Shown here piece after piece: positions 39,975-49,431 of a stretch of DNA of 64,000 nt. The translations under genes were made by a program, and so were the position numbers. Numbering within the stretch: the first letter of the stretch is position 1; each line of letters opens with the position of its first letter. The stretch spans positions 62,001-126,000 of the forward strand of contig JACWER010000001.1 in assembly GCA_014653385.1 (NCBI GenBank), given 5' to 3'. Source of the DNA: Pelagibacterales bacterium SAG-MED50. GTDB taxonomy: Bacteria > Pseudomonadota > Alphaproteobacteria > Pelagibacterales > Pelagibacteraceae. A model generated the notes under the pieces. It ran no database searches. It saw only the letters and a list, made by a program, of their open reading frames with translations, and had not been told where the DNA came from.

Positions 39975-40271
39975 ATGAAATTTAAAAAAATATATTTTTT
40001 AGTTTTAATTTCTGTATTTTTATCTGGGTGTATTCAGTCTACAGCTTTACTAGGCCCGGGTGTTACAATAGCTACAACCGGTAATATTATGCAAGCTGGC
40101 CTACAATATGGGGCTAACACGGCAATAAAAAATGAAACTGGCAAAGATGCAATCACACATTTAAAAGATGCTGTAAACGAGGAACAAGATAATAAAAAAC
40201 TTGAAGAAAAAATAAGAAATATTGCTAGCAATACAATTGATAAAGTGAAGAGAAAACTATTAACAAACTAA
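39975..40271 (+). CDS. Small lipoprotein
   Basis: Signal peptide with lipobox LSGC. Confidence 0.6.
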   Translation: MKFKKIYFLVLISVFLSGCIQSTALLGPGVTIATTGNIMQAGLQYGANTAIKNETGKDAITHLKDAVNEEQDNKKLEEKIRNIASNTIDKVKRKLLTN

Positions 40272-40708
40272 TTTAAAATATTTAAAGTAATAAGTTTCTT
40301 TTGTTTTGTTTCGTTACACCACATTTCATAACTTTCACAAACTCTCCAAAGGTGATCAAATGCCCTTTGAGATATTTCTAAAGGAAAATGAGTTTTTGCA
40401 TAATATAGTTTAGGTATTTTAATCAAAAATTTAACCATAGAGTCTTTTTGTATCTCTAAAAGTCTCATAGTTTCATCATTAACTTTTTTACCAGTAGTTT
40501 TATCGATTAAATTATTTTTCTTTAAGTCTAAAAACCATTTGTCATGAAATTCTCCTGAGCTAATTAATTCATAATCTTTTGTTGTCATAAAAACTTCAAA
40601 TGCCTGAATATTAGTCATTTCAGGGTTTTCTTTTTTAATATCTGTAACTTTGTAATAAATTAATTCTGCAACTCTTAGGACATAAGGCTTATCTTTATCT
40701 TCAAACAT
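40268..40708 (-). CDS. Conserved protein of unknown function (146 aa)
   Basis: Full-length ORF, no recognised motif. Confidence 0.5.
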   Translation of the reverse strand: MFEDKDKPYVLRVAELIYYKVTDIKKENPEMTNIQAFEVFMTTKDYELISSGEFHDKWFLDLKKNNLIDKTTGKKVNDETMRLLEIQKDSMVKFLIKIPKLYYAKTHFPLEISQRAFDHLWRVCESYEMWCNETKQKKLITLNILN

Positions 40709-40711
40709 TAA

Positions 40712-41458
40712 TTAGCCTTTGTGTTTACTCATTGCAGAATTTGCAAGTATTAAATTAGGATCTAAAAAAATTTTAGAGGATCTTATATTGCTAAATGATT
40801 TAAATGCAAAAATTGCAATTGGAAGTTCTGTACAACCTAATATTATTTTCTTACATTTCATTTTAATTAACTCATTAATTGCAGGCTGTATTGCTTTTGC
40901 AGCAGCTTTAACATTACCCATTTTAACAAATTTTATAGCTTTATTTACTGATTTTTTTTGAAGGTTTTGAGAAGGGTTTATCAGGTGAAAATCTTTATTA
41001 AAAATTTTATCATATACACCTGTTTTTAGTGTCCCTTCAGTAGCCAATAAACCTACTTTTGAATTTTTCTTACAATTTTTTTTTGTAAATTTAAAAACTT
41101 CTTTTGGCATATTTACAATAGGGATATTTATTTTTTTTTGTAAATCATCAAACCAATAATGTGCTGTGTTGCATGGAATAACAATAAATTTACATTTATT
41201 TTTTTCAAGTAATTTACATCCATGAAGTAAACTTTTTAAAACATTGTTATATTTCTTTTTACTAGCATTATTTGAGGATTTATTTGATAAATTTCCAGTT
41301 TGCACTCCTATAGACTCTGGTCTGCCTGGTATGTTTGATTTGTTATAAAGAATGAATAAAGGGTACTCTTGATCTATTTTTCCTCTATTTAAGATTGCAA
41401 GTTTATTACAAAAATCTAAACCTGCTTGAGTTCCCATTCCACCTAAGATACCGATCAT
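40712..41458 (-). CDS. Aspartate/glutamate racemase family protein
   Basis: GILGGMGTQAGLDF, VIPCNTAHYW, ILGCTELPIA (two catalytic Cys motifs). Confidence 0.8.
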   Translation of the reverse strand: MIGILGGMGTQAGLDFCNKLAILNRGKIDQEYPLFILYNKSNIPGRPESIGVQTGNLSNKSSNNASKKKYNNVLKSLLHGCKLLEKNKCKFIVIPCNTAHYWFDDLQKKINIPIVNMPKEVFKFTKKNCKKNSKVGLLATEGTLKTGVYDKIFNKDFHLINPSQNLQKKSVNKAIKFVKMGNVKAAAKAIQPAINELIKMKCKKIILGCTELPIAIFAFKSFSNIRSSKIFLDPNLILANSAMSKHKG

Positions 41459-41482
41459 AATATATTTTTGAAATTAATTTAA

Positions 41483-41830
41483 TTAGATTGCTTTATTAAT
41501 TCCTCTCATAAAAACTAGAACCAAGCAACCATTTATTGTGTGTGATGAGTGTTTTGAACCTGGCTTAAAAGATATAAAGTCACCTTTTTTAAAAATCTTA
41601 CCATCAGGATCAGTTAATTCTCCATCTAAGATTAAAAATTCTTCAAAGCCAGTGTGTTCATGAGGTAAACTTTTTGAACCTGGTTCCATCTTAAGAACAT
41701 AAGTACCCTGACCACCATTTTCTCTATTGTAGCTTATTTTATGCCAACTCATACCAGGCACAACAACACCATAGTTATCAAAAGGTTCAAATTTAAGATT
41801 ATTAAAGTCTATTATTTGTCTTTTTTCCAT
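41483..41830 (-). CDS. Cupin-domain protein
   Basis: LPHEHTGFEEFLILDGELTDPDGKIFKKGDFISFKPGSKHSSH. Confidence 0.8.
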   Translation of the reverse strand: MEKRQIIDFNNLKFEPFDNYGVVVPGMSWHKISYNRENGGQGTYVLKMEPGSKSLPHEHTGFEEFLILDGELTDPDGKIFKKGDFISFKPGSKHSSHTINGCLVLVFMRGINKAI

Positions 41831-41872
41831 ACTTTATAGTAATAACAATTTCTTAATATATACAATCTCTTT

Positions 41873-42805
41873 ATGATAAATTTAAGGCATATAAAATTTT
41901 TAGCAATAATCATCTTTATCTTATTATTAAGTGCCCAATCATTTGCAGATAAAAAATTTGAAAAAGATTTAAAAAAAATTTCTAAAGATAGTGGGTTCGT
42001 AGATAATTTGGGAAAGATTTATCCAATTGATGACATAACAGATAAAAAAAATACTTTAATAGTTGTTTATAATCACGGAAGTCAAAATGACCAAACTTTA
42101 GATAAATGTAATAAAAAATGGAATAAAGTACCCCCAATTATACTTAATTTGCATGATAAAAAAATAAATGATTTAAAAATCAAGATTTTAAAATTTTGTT
42201 CTGGTGTTAGGGGTTGGGGTAAAAATCATCAGGATAAAATGGATGCACGTTATAAAAATAAAAAACAAAAAGAATTTTTAAACATAATTAAAACTGATGG
42301 TGACAAAATTAAATTTCAAACGCAAAAACAATTTGTTAAACAAAAATTGATTAATCAAAAAATTGATGATTTAATAAATCTTGGATTTAATAATATTATT
42401 CTAGTTGGCCATTCAGCTGGCGGTTGGGCATCGATTACTTTAAAATCTCAATTTCCAAAAAAAATTGGTGCTGTGATTGCTATTAATCCTGCATTCTCTG
42501 GAAAATTTAGCAATAGAAAAAATTGGCCTTTTTGGGCAATCATAAGAGAGTATGGTGTTAGTCAAATAGATATAACAAATTTGAAAAATACAATGGTTTA
42601 TGTACATGATAAAGATGAGTGGGAAACATCAGAATCTCTTTCTTTTTTAAATATAGATAATGTAAATTTTAAAAATATTAGTAAATCTAATTGCAAAGCA
42701 AAATTGATTTTTGGCAAACATCACGGAATACCTTTAACCAAATGTTTTGCGGAATCTGATGTTAATAAAAAAGAAATGATTAACTTCTTAGAGGGAATAT
42801 TTTAA
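41873..42805 (+). CDS. Exported alpha/beta-hydrolase-fold protein
   Basis: Signal peptide; VGHSAGGWAS nucleophile elbow. Confidence 0.65.
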   Translation: MINLRHIKFLAIIIFILLLSAQSFADKKFEKDLKKISKDSGFVDNLGKIYPIDDITDKKNTLIVVYNHGSQNDQTLDKCNKKWNKVPPIILNLHDKKINDLKIKILKFCSGVRGWGKNHQDKMDARYKNKKQKEFLNIIKTDGDKIKFQTQKQFVKQKLINQKIDDLINLGFNNIILVGHSAGGWASITLKSQFPKKIGAVIAINPAFSGKFSNRKNWPFWAIIREYGVSQIDITNLKNTMVYVHDKDEWETSESLSFLNIDNVNFKNISKSNCKAKLIFGKHHGIPLTKCFAESDVNKKEMINFLEGIF

Positions 42806-42829
42806 GTTATATTTCGAGGGACTAATTGG

Positions 42830-42893
42830 TATTGGCTGAAATATTTAGCTAAATAATTAAAAAATTAATTTAAATAAAAAATCTCAGCCAATA
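42830..42893. repeat. Perfect 10-bp inverted repeat TATTGGCTGA ... TCAGCCAATA (44-nt AT-rich spacer with nested palindrome ATTTAGCTAAAT)
   Basis: Arms at 42830-42839 and 42884-42893 between convergent genes. Confidence 0.6.
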
Positions 42894-42904
42894 GGAAGTG
42901 TGAA

Positions 42905-43111
42905 TTATGCAGTTTTTAAGTTAACTGCTGAAGGACCTTTAGGACCATCTTCAACATCGAAAGTCAAAGCTTGACCCTCATCTAAACCGTTCATACCAGC
43001 ATCTCTTACAGCTGAAACATGTACAAACACATCTTTTTCTTTATCTTCTCTTTCAATAAAACCAAAACCTTTAGTTGGATTGAACCATTTTACTTTTCCT
43101 TGTAGACTCAT
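42905..43111 (-). CDS. cspA: Cold-shock protein (CspA family)
   Basis: [31 protein letters not shown]. Confidence 0.95.
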   Translation of the reverse strand: MSLQGKVKWFNPTKGFGFIEREDKEKDVFVHVSAVRDAGMNGLDEGQALTFDVEDGPKGPSAVNLKTA

Positions 43112-43228
43112 ATTTATCTTCTTACTTTTCGTTGTATTAATTTATTACTTATAATTAAGTAATTCTGGCTTTGTTTAGATTTTAAAGGGTTTTGTCAACA
43201 AAATAGATTAAAAATATAGATTAATTAT

Positions 43229-43696
43229 TTAATTGTTGTTTATAATTTTAGTTAAATAGACAGAATTAACGTCTTCTTTATAGTGGGCAAAAGGTTTGCA
43301 TGTTTCAAAACCACACTTTTTAAATAGTTTTCTAGCAGGTATAAAAAAATCTCCAGCACCAGTTTCAATACTTAATCTATTTATATCGAGTTTTTTTGCC
43401 TCGTTAATTAAATGATTGATAACATTAATACCATTACCTTGATTTCTAAAATCATTATGAATTCTTATAGATTTAAATTCACCATGCTCTTTATCCAAAA
43501 ATTTTAAAGCACCACATCCCATTAGCATATCGTCTTTCCATAAACTCCAAAATTTTATTGATGAAATTTTTAGTCCAGGAATATCTAATACATGAGCACT
43601 CCCTTCAGGGGAGGCAGCTCTTAATTCAATAAAATGCTTTATAAGTAATTCATGAACTTCTTGATTATCAAAATTACCTTCTATTGATTTTAACAT
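43229..43696 (-). CDS. GNAT-family N-acetyltransferase
   Basis: SIRIHNDFRNQGNGINVINHLINEAKK, ARKLFKKCGFE. Confidence 0.8.
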   Translation of the reverse strand: MLKSIEGNFDNQEVHELLIKHFIELRAASPEGSAHVLDIPGLKISSIKFWSLWKDDMLMGCGALKFLDKEHGEFKSIRIHNDFRNQGNGINVINHLINEAKKLDINRLSIETGAGDFFIPARKLFKKCGFETCKPFAHYKEDVNSVYLTKIINNN

Positions 43697-44743
43697 TTAT
43701 ACTAACGTTGTGATGTGGCCCATTTTTCTTTTTTCTTTTATCTCTTTTTTTAGATAATCAAAGAAGAATTCATTTTCTTTAAATTGAGTTAAATTTCTAT
43801 ACCCAGAGATTTGATCTCCAATTAAATTAACCATTTTTGCATTAGATAATTTTTTTAAAGGTATTTGTTCCAAACCACATACAGCTCTTACATGGTTTTC
43901 AAATTGACTGACGTTAAAAGCATTAATTGTAAGATGACCAGAATTATGAACTCTTGGAGCAATTTCATTGACATATAAATTGTCGTTTCTATCAATAAAA
44001 AATTCTACGCATAAAGTTCCTATATATTTTAGTTCTTCAGCTATAGACATTGCCCATTCTTTAGATTGATCAAAGATTTTTTTATCTATATCTGCTGGAA
44101 TTTTTGAAAATTTTAATATCTGATCTTCATGTTTATTTTCTATTGGTTCATAAATTTCATATTTTTGATCATTAAATCTAGTAATGATAATTGAAATTTC
44201 TTTTTTTAATTTAACCAACTTCTCTAGAATATAACCTTTAGAAAAATCAATGTTTAATGAATCAAACTCTTCAATAGTGTTTATAGGATATTGTCCTTTT
44301 CCATCATATCCAAGAGTTGTTGTTTTTAAAATACCTGGCAAAAGATCTTCAAGAGATTTAATTTCTGAAGCATTTTCCACTGATGCGTATCTTGTAGTTC
44401 TAATGTTTAAATTATTTATAAAATCTTTTTCTGCTAATCTATGTTGAATTAGTCTATTAACAGATGGTTTAGGTAAAACTGGTTTTAATTTATTAATTTC
44501 ATTTAATGTTTCAAATGGAATATTTTCAAATTCATAAGTGACATAATTAACTAAATTTACAAATTCTGTAATTTTTTCCTTATTATCATAACTTCCTGAA
44601 ATAAATTGATTACAAAAATTTTGAGCTGGCGCATCAGGATCGTCACAATAAATTATAGTTTTGATATTTAATTTTTTTGCAGAAATAGCAAGCATACTTC
44701 CAAGTTGGCCACCACCAATAATACCAAGTGTTATTTCTGACAT
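43697..44743 (-). CDS. purK: 5-(carboxyamino)imidazole ribonucleotide synthase
   Basis: GIIGGGQLGSMLAISAKKL, ATP-grasp fold, NEIAPRVHNSGHLTINA; next to purE. Confidence 0.95.
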   Translation of the reverse strand: MSEITLGIIGGGQLGSMLAISAKKLNIKTIIYCDDPDAPAQNFCNQFISGSYDNKEKITEFVNLVNYVTYEFENIPFETLNEINKLKPVLPKPSVNRLIQHRLAEKDFINNLNIRTTRYASVENASEIKSLEDLLPGILKTTTLGYDGKGQYPINTIEEFDSLNIDFSKGYILEKLVKLKKEISIIITRFNDQKYEIYEPIENKHEDQILKFSKIPADIDKKIFDQSKEWAMSIAEELKYIGTLCVEFFIDRNDNLYVNEIAPRVHNSGHLTINAFNVSQFENHVRAVCGLEQIPLKKLSNAKMVNLIGDQISGYRNLTQFKENEFFFDYLKKEIKEKRKMGHITTLV

Positions 44744-44744
44744 T

Positions 44745-45236
44745 TTATTTAGGTTTTTTTTTAACAGATTTTGTTTGTAACAATCTAAGATTATTTAAAT
44801 TTTTTTTAACAACAGGATTAGTGTTTGCAATAATAGATGCAGCTAATAATGCGGCATTAATAGCTCCATCTTCGCCTATGGCTAATGTTCCCACAGGTAT
44901 ACCTTTAGGCATTTGTGCTATTGAAAGTAAACTGTCCAGACCTTTAAGTTTTTTACTTTCTATCGGCACCCCTAAAACAGGCAAAGAAGTCAAAGCTGAT
45001 ATCATCCCAGGTAAGTGAGCAGACCCACCAGCCCCTGCAATTATAACACCTATATTATTTTTCGAGGCAGATGATGCAAACTCATACATTCTTTTAGGAG
45101 TTCTGTGAGCTGAAATAATTTTAGTTTCAAAAGAAACCCCAATTTTTTTGAGAGTTTTTTCAGCAAGTTGCATAGTTTTGTAGTCAGACTGACTACCCAT
45201 TATTATTGAAACTTTTAAAGGTTTATTTTTTTTCAT
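44745..45236 (-). CDS. purE: 5-(carboxyamino)imidazole ribonucleotide mutase
   Basis: [33 protein letters not shown]. Confidence 0.95.
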   Translation of the reverse strand: MKKNKPLKVSIIMGSQSDYKTMQLAEKTLKKIGVSFETKIISAHRTPKRMYEFASSASKNNIGVIIAGAGGSAHLPGMISALTSLPVLGVPIESKKLKGLDSLLSIAQMPKGIPVGTLAIGEDGAINAALLAASIIANTNPVVKKNLNNLRLLQTKSVKKKPK

Positions 45237-45329
45237 GAGAAATAATAAATGTCTTATTTCAAAATTAGCCTAAAATTTCAATAAAATTAATAGTATTTGA
45301 AAATCATTTTGATTAAAGTTATTCAGAAT

Positions 45330-46295
45330 ATGAATTTTAAAATTGATAATTTACAATACTGCAACTGGTCTAGGAAAATTTTTGAGAATAATAGATTAGC
45401 AGGACTAGACGCTGTTCATGTAACAATTGTTTATCATGAAGATTTCCATGAGTTTCTAGAAGAAATAAAAAAATGGAAAACTCTATTTTCTGAAAACTCT
45501 GACTTAATATTCTTTGGGAGAGACTACAAAGATATTGAAAAAGCAAATTCTGAAAAAAAAACAGCAATTTTTTTTGGTTTTCAAAACTGTTCACCAATTG
45601 AGGATGATATTAATTTAGTTGAAAAAGTTCATGATCTAGGGTGCAGATTTATGCAACTTACCTATAACAACCAATCACTACTTGCAACGGGCTGTTATGA
45701 AAAAATCGATAGTGGAGTTACAAATTTTGGTCGTGAAGCAATAAAAGAAATGAATAGAGTGGGTATAGTCGTTGATATGTCTCATTCTGCAGAAAAAAGT
45801 ACATTTGATGCAATTGAGCTAAGTGAAAAACCAATAGCAATCACTCATGCTAACCCGTCATTTTGGCATGCTGCAAAAAGAAATAAATCTAATGATCTTT
45901 TAAAAACATTAAGTGAAAGTGGTGGCATGCTGGGTCTATCTTTGTATCCCCATCATTTAAAAGATAACACTAATTGTACAGTTGAAAGTTTTTGTGAAAT
46001 GATTGCTAGAACAGCTGAAATCATGGATTTAAAAAATATTGGTATTGGATCTGATCTTTGTTTGGATCAACCAGATACTGTTGTTGAATGGATGAGAAAT
46101 GGAACATGGTCTAAAAATAAAAATTATGGAGAAGGATCTAAAAATAAACCTGGTTTTCCAAAACAACCAGAATGGTTTGAGGATGCTAGAGGGTTTGATA
46201 ATATTGAAAGTGGCCTTAAAAAAGTAGGTTTTTCAGACAGTGAGACACATGGAATACTAGGAAACAACTGGTATAATTTTTATAAATCTATCTAG
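45330..46295 (+). CDS. Membrane dipeptidase-like (peptidase M19, renal dipeptidase family)
   Basis: GFQNCSPIEDD, DLGCRFMQLTYNNQSLLATGC, GIVVDMSHSAEKSTFDAI, IGIGSDLCLD; track start 45297 is TTG, first ATG at 45330. Confidence 0.8.
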   Translation: MNFKIDNLQYCNWSRKIFENNRLAGLDAVHVTIVYHEDFHEFLEEIKKWKTLFSENSDLIFFGRDYKDIEKANSEKKTAIFFGFQNCSPIEDDINLVEKVHDLGCRFMQLTYNNQSLLATGCYEKIDSGVTNFGREAIKEMNRVGIVVDMSHSAEKSTFDAIELSEKPIAITHANPSFWHAAKRNKSNDLLKTLSESGGMLGLSLYPHHLKDNTNCTVESFCEMIARTAEIMDLKNIGIGSDLCLDQPDTVVEWMRNGTWSKNKNYGEGSKNKPGFPKQPEWFEDARGFDNIESGLKKVGFSDSETHGILGNNWYNFYKSI

Positions 46296-46297
46296 TT

Positions 46298-47959
46298 ATG
46301 AAAGTTGAGTTAAGAGATCCAAATACAATAATGAAATTGTCAAGGTTAGGATCCTTTCATCAGTCAAAATTATCGTTTTTAAGAAGTTTTCTAAGTGAGT
46401 TCAAAGATTGGGATTATAAAAGAGATTTATTCAATCTCGACCAAAATGGTTATGGAGAAGCAGTATATTCGTTTAAAAAAAAGGACAGAGTTTATTCGTT
46501 AATTTGTTTTGCTAATGAGATTAAAGACGAAGAAAGATCTGATAGAGTAATAGCTACAAAATGGGATGCAGCATTTACATTACACGATGGTGTTCCAAGC
46601 AAAGATGATATTGAAAGATTAAAAAATGAGGTTCCCAAACAAGAAGTAGGCAGACTTTCATTTAAAGAGTTAACTTTATCAAGAGCAAATAAATCTGTAA
46701 GAGTTTTTAATCATGTTGTCGAATGTTTAAGCGAGGGAAAACAACCTGATTTAAATTTGTTATCAAAAGTTGGTTATTTATACAGAACCACAGCAGTTTA
46801 TGGATCTGGTAAATTTGGACTTGCTGATAGGTTTAGAATTAAAAATAGAGAGGAAATCAATGGTCCTTTTAGATTAGAAATGATGTTGGTTTATCTTGTA
46901 AGACAATTTACTTTTGATCAAGTAAACCATGTTGCACATTATAAAAATCCAAAAAAAGCAGTGAAATTAGACAAACAGATTTGTAAAAATCTAGGTATTG
47001 GTAATTCAACTGGTCTTGGAATGGCTCCTTTTATAGTTAATCATCCAACATTATTAAATAATTGGATTTTAAGTAGAGAAACAGCATTAAAAAAAATTAG
47101 AGAAATTAAAATTGTTGAAAATGAAGATAGTGAACTTTTTAAAGACTGTGTGAAAAAATCTTTAAAAAATATTACTAGCTGGAATACAGATAGCGAATAT
47201 CAGCAAAACAAAATTAAATTATTATTAAAGGATGTGGAGAATTTTATAGATTATATTGAAAATAATTTTAATTTTAAAACTGAGTATCCATTTAACACGA
47301 TATATATGTGGTTAGAGCGAAATGTTTGTGAAGAATGCATAGAATACATTGTATCTATAATGATGGAGCCCTATAACAATATAACTGAGCCTTTGGTTTC
47401 TAATATGAGCTCTGACGAAGACAAATATTTTAACATCCCAACTAATCGAACCGTACAGGAATTAATTGTTATTATAGAAGCCAGATACTCAAATATTTTA
47501 AAAATTAATTTTGATCAAAAAGAAAATAATCAAAATTTCTGGTTTATATCTAAAAATAAAGAAGAACCAAGATTAGCAGATAGGTTTGAAGAACATGGGT
47601 CTGAACTTGAACAACCACTTGCAATCGCAAGAGATATAAAAAAACTTTATGAAAAATTATTATTAGAAAAGAATAATTCAACAATTGCTAAATTTTTATC
47701 ACTAAATTCAGAATTAAGACATGTTGTGAGAAGAGCTTTTATCATAGAAAAATTTCCATACTCAGAAATTCAAGATAATACAATTAGTAAAAGTATTGTA
47801 CCTATTGATATGCTAAGACTTAAACTATCTTTTTTTGGTGCATTAAAGTTTGACCCAAGATCAGATAAATGGTTAAGAATTTGCATGTTTCAAGGTGCAC
47901 CGTTGCCAAATGAATTAAGAAATTATGATGAGCAATGGGTATATAAAACTAGTAATTGA
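46298..47959 (+). CDS. Conserved protein of unknown function (553 aa)
   Basis: Long ORF, tightly packed with flanking genes; no recognised domain. Confidence 0.6.
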   Translation: MKVELRDPNTIMKLSRLGSFHQSKLSFLRSFLSEFKDWDYKRDLFNLDQNGYGEAVYSFKKKDRVYSLICFANEIKDEERSDRVIATKWDAAFTLHDGVPSKDDIERLKNEVPKQEVGRLSFKELTLSRANKSVRVFNHVVECLSEGKQPDLNLLSKVGYLYRTTAVYGSGKFGLADRFRIKNREEINGPFRLEMMLVYLVRQFTFDQVNHVAHYKNPKKAVKLDKQICKNLGIGNSTGLGMAPFIVNHPTLLNNWILSRETALKKIREIKIVENEDSELFKDCVKKSLKNITSWNTDSEYQQNKIKLLLKDVENFIDYIENNFNFKTEYPFNTIYMWLERNVCEECIEYIVSIMMEPYNNITEPLVSNMSSDEDKYFNIPTNRTVQELIVIIEARYSNILKINFDQKENNQNFWFISKNKEEPRLADRFEEHGSELEQPLAIARDIKKLYEKLLLEKNNSTIAKFLSLNSELRHVVRRAFIIEKFPYSEIQDNTISKSIVPIDMLRLKLSFFGALKFDPRSDKWLRICMFQGAPLPNELRNYDEQWVYKTSN

Positions 47960-48573
47960 TAATGAGATCTTTAAGCGAAATTGAAACTGCAGTCAAAAGA
48001 GCAAGTAGAGCAGTTGGTTTTTCATGGGGTAACTCTGAAGAAGTAGGAAAATCTATACGTTTGTTGGAACTGTTTGGATTACAAGGGATTAAAAACTTAA
48101 ATCAATACTATGCAGATAAACAGAAAAAACAATTTGAAGATTTAAATTTAATTAGTGAAAAAAACGAACCATCATCAGAAGCTTATTGTCCAATCATTCT
48201 TGGAATTAGTTTTTTAGATCAAATTAAATCATTAGAAAATTTTGAGATAATTAGATTTGAAAAAATTGCATACCCAGTTATTTTTCTATCATTCTTAAGT
48301 AGAGCTTCAGAGATCAGTGGAAAAAAGATATATGCTAAATTTGATAAAAATGAAATTTTACTTAATTTGAATTTAAATATTTGTTCAAGTTTTTTTAATC
48401 AAGAGTTTCCTAAACTTGTAGATAAAGTTGAAATCAAATTTTTGAACAATCAAGACAATTTCACAGAGATAGAGTGGAATAGTCTATATAAATTAGCTGA
48501 AAATACTTTTGTAGAAGAAAGTGAAAGTTTAAAACAGGGAGCAGCAGGTGCTGGACTAACAGATAATGACTGA
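47956..48573 (+). CDS. DUF3726-like protein
   Basis: SLSEIETAVKRASRAVGFSWGNSEEVGKSIRLLELFGLQGI. Confidence 0.6.
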   Translation: MIMRSLSEIETAVKRASRAVGFSWGNSEEVGKSIRLLELFGLQGIKNLNQYYADKQKKQFEDLNLISEKNEPSSEAYCPIILGISFLDQIKSLENFEIIRFEKIAYPVIFLSFLSRASEISGKKIYAKFDKNEILLNLNLNICSSFFNQEFPKLVDKVEIKFLNNQDNFTEIEWNSLYKLAENTFVEESESLKQGAAGAGLTDND

Positions 48574-48733
48574 TAATTTAGAAGATAAATATGATGAAGA
48601 AATTATTAAAGAATTAAATAATATTTGTGACGAGTGCAAGAAAGAGGATAAAAGTGTTTCGCAAAATTTAATTTTGACAAGTTACAAATTGTGTTCGTCG
48701 TGTAGAGTTTCTAAGACTATTTTTCCGATCTAG
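48566..48733 (+). CDS. Small Cys4 (zinc-ribbon-like) protein, 55 aa, absent from supplied track
   Basis: Manual translation MTDNLEDKYDEEIIKELNNICDECKKEDKSVSQNLILTSYKLCSSCRVSKTIFPI; CxxC...CxxC; overlaps the upstream DUF3726 stop. Confidence 0.65.
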   Translation: MTDNLEDKYDEEIIKELNNICDECKKEDKSVSQNLILTSYKLCSSCRVSKTIFPI

Positions 48734-49275
48734 CTAATCTGATTTACTGGGAGCATATTCATTCTACTCATTACAAAAGAAATAGACAAAAATGCAATTA
48801 TTAGAAAAGACAAAAATACAATTCCAAAAGATTTAATATTAGATTTTAAACCCAGCACCTGTTTCGTAGAGATAATTAACCCTGCAAAAATCCAAAATTG
48901 TGTAAGGAAAATAATTGGTATCATCATATTTGGTGTTACTGCAAAAAATCTAAGTAAACCAGGTGCGTGAGCAAAACCAACTGCAGTTAATACTTTTTTA
49001 AAAGGAACTTTTGTTTTTTTGTCCGGAAAAAGTTTAACTCCTATTACATATATAAAGATAGCCCAAACCAACCAAGTTAGAATTGATGTGAGTCCAGACA
49101 TTGCAACTGCTGTTTTAATAACAGTGTTTGCAGCTACAGCACCTGCAATTCCATCTAAGATCATTATAAGTCCAGCAAAATAAACTGAAGCTTCTCCAAA
49201 ATTTTTATTATCTGTGTATAGAGATTTATCTAATTTAATTGATTTAAAAACTATACTTAAAAATTCACCAAACAT
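48730..49275 (-). CDS. YIP1-family membrane protein
   Basis: Multi-TM; SIVFKSIKLDKSLYTDNKNFGEASVYFAGLIMILDGIAGA. Confidence 0.65.
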   Translation of the reverse strand: MFGEFLSIVFKSIKLDKSLYTDNKNFGEASVYFAGLIMILDGIAGAVAANTVIKTAVAMSGLTSILTWLVWAIFIYVIGVKLFPDKKTKVPFKKVLTAVGFAHAPGLLRFFAVTPNMMIPIIFLTQFWIFAGLIISTKQVLGLKSNIKSFGIVFLSFLIIAFLSISFVMSRMNMLPVNQIS

Positions 49276-49385
49276 TAATTTTTATTCTTTTTATTTTTCT
49301 GTGCTTTATACGAAACTAAAAGTGGAAATATTATTAAAGCAATCGCTATGATAATGCAAATTACGATTAAAAAACCTTTAGTCAT
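49275..49385 (-). CDS. Small single-TM protein, 36 aa, absent from supplied track
   Basis: Manual translation MTKGFLIVICIIIAIALIIFPLLVSYKAQKNKKNKN; stop overlaps the start of the YIP1 gene (TAATG). Confidence 0.5.
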   Translation of the reverse strand: MTKGFLIVICIIIAIALIIFPLLVSYKAQKNKKNKN

Positions 49386-49394
49386 TGAGAAAAT

Positions 49395-49419
49395 GGGGGA
49401 GCTTTGATTTTGCTCCCCC
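49395..49419 (-). terminator. Intrinsic terminator after the DmdA-like gene
   Basis: GGGGGAGC-N9-GCTCCCCC hairpin followed on minus strand by ATTTTCTC. Confidence 0.75.
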
Positions 49420-49431
49420 AAAATAATAAAT

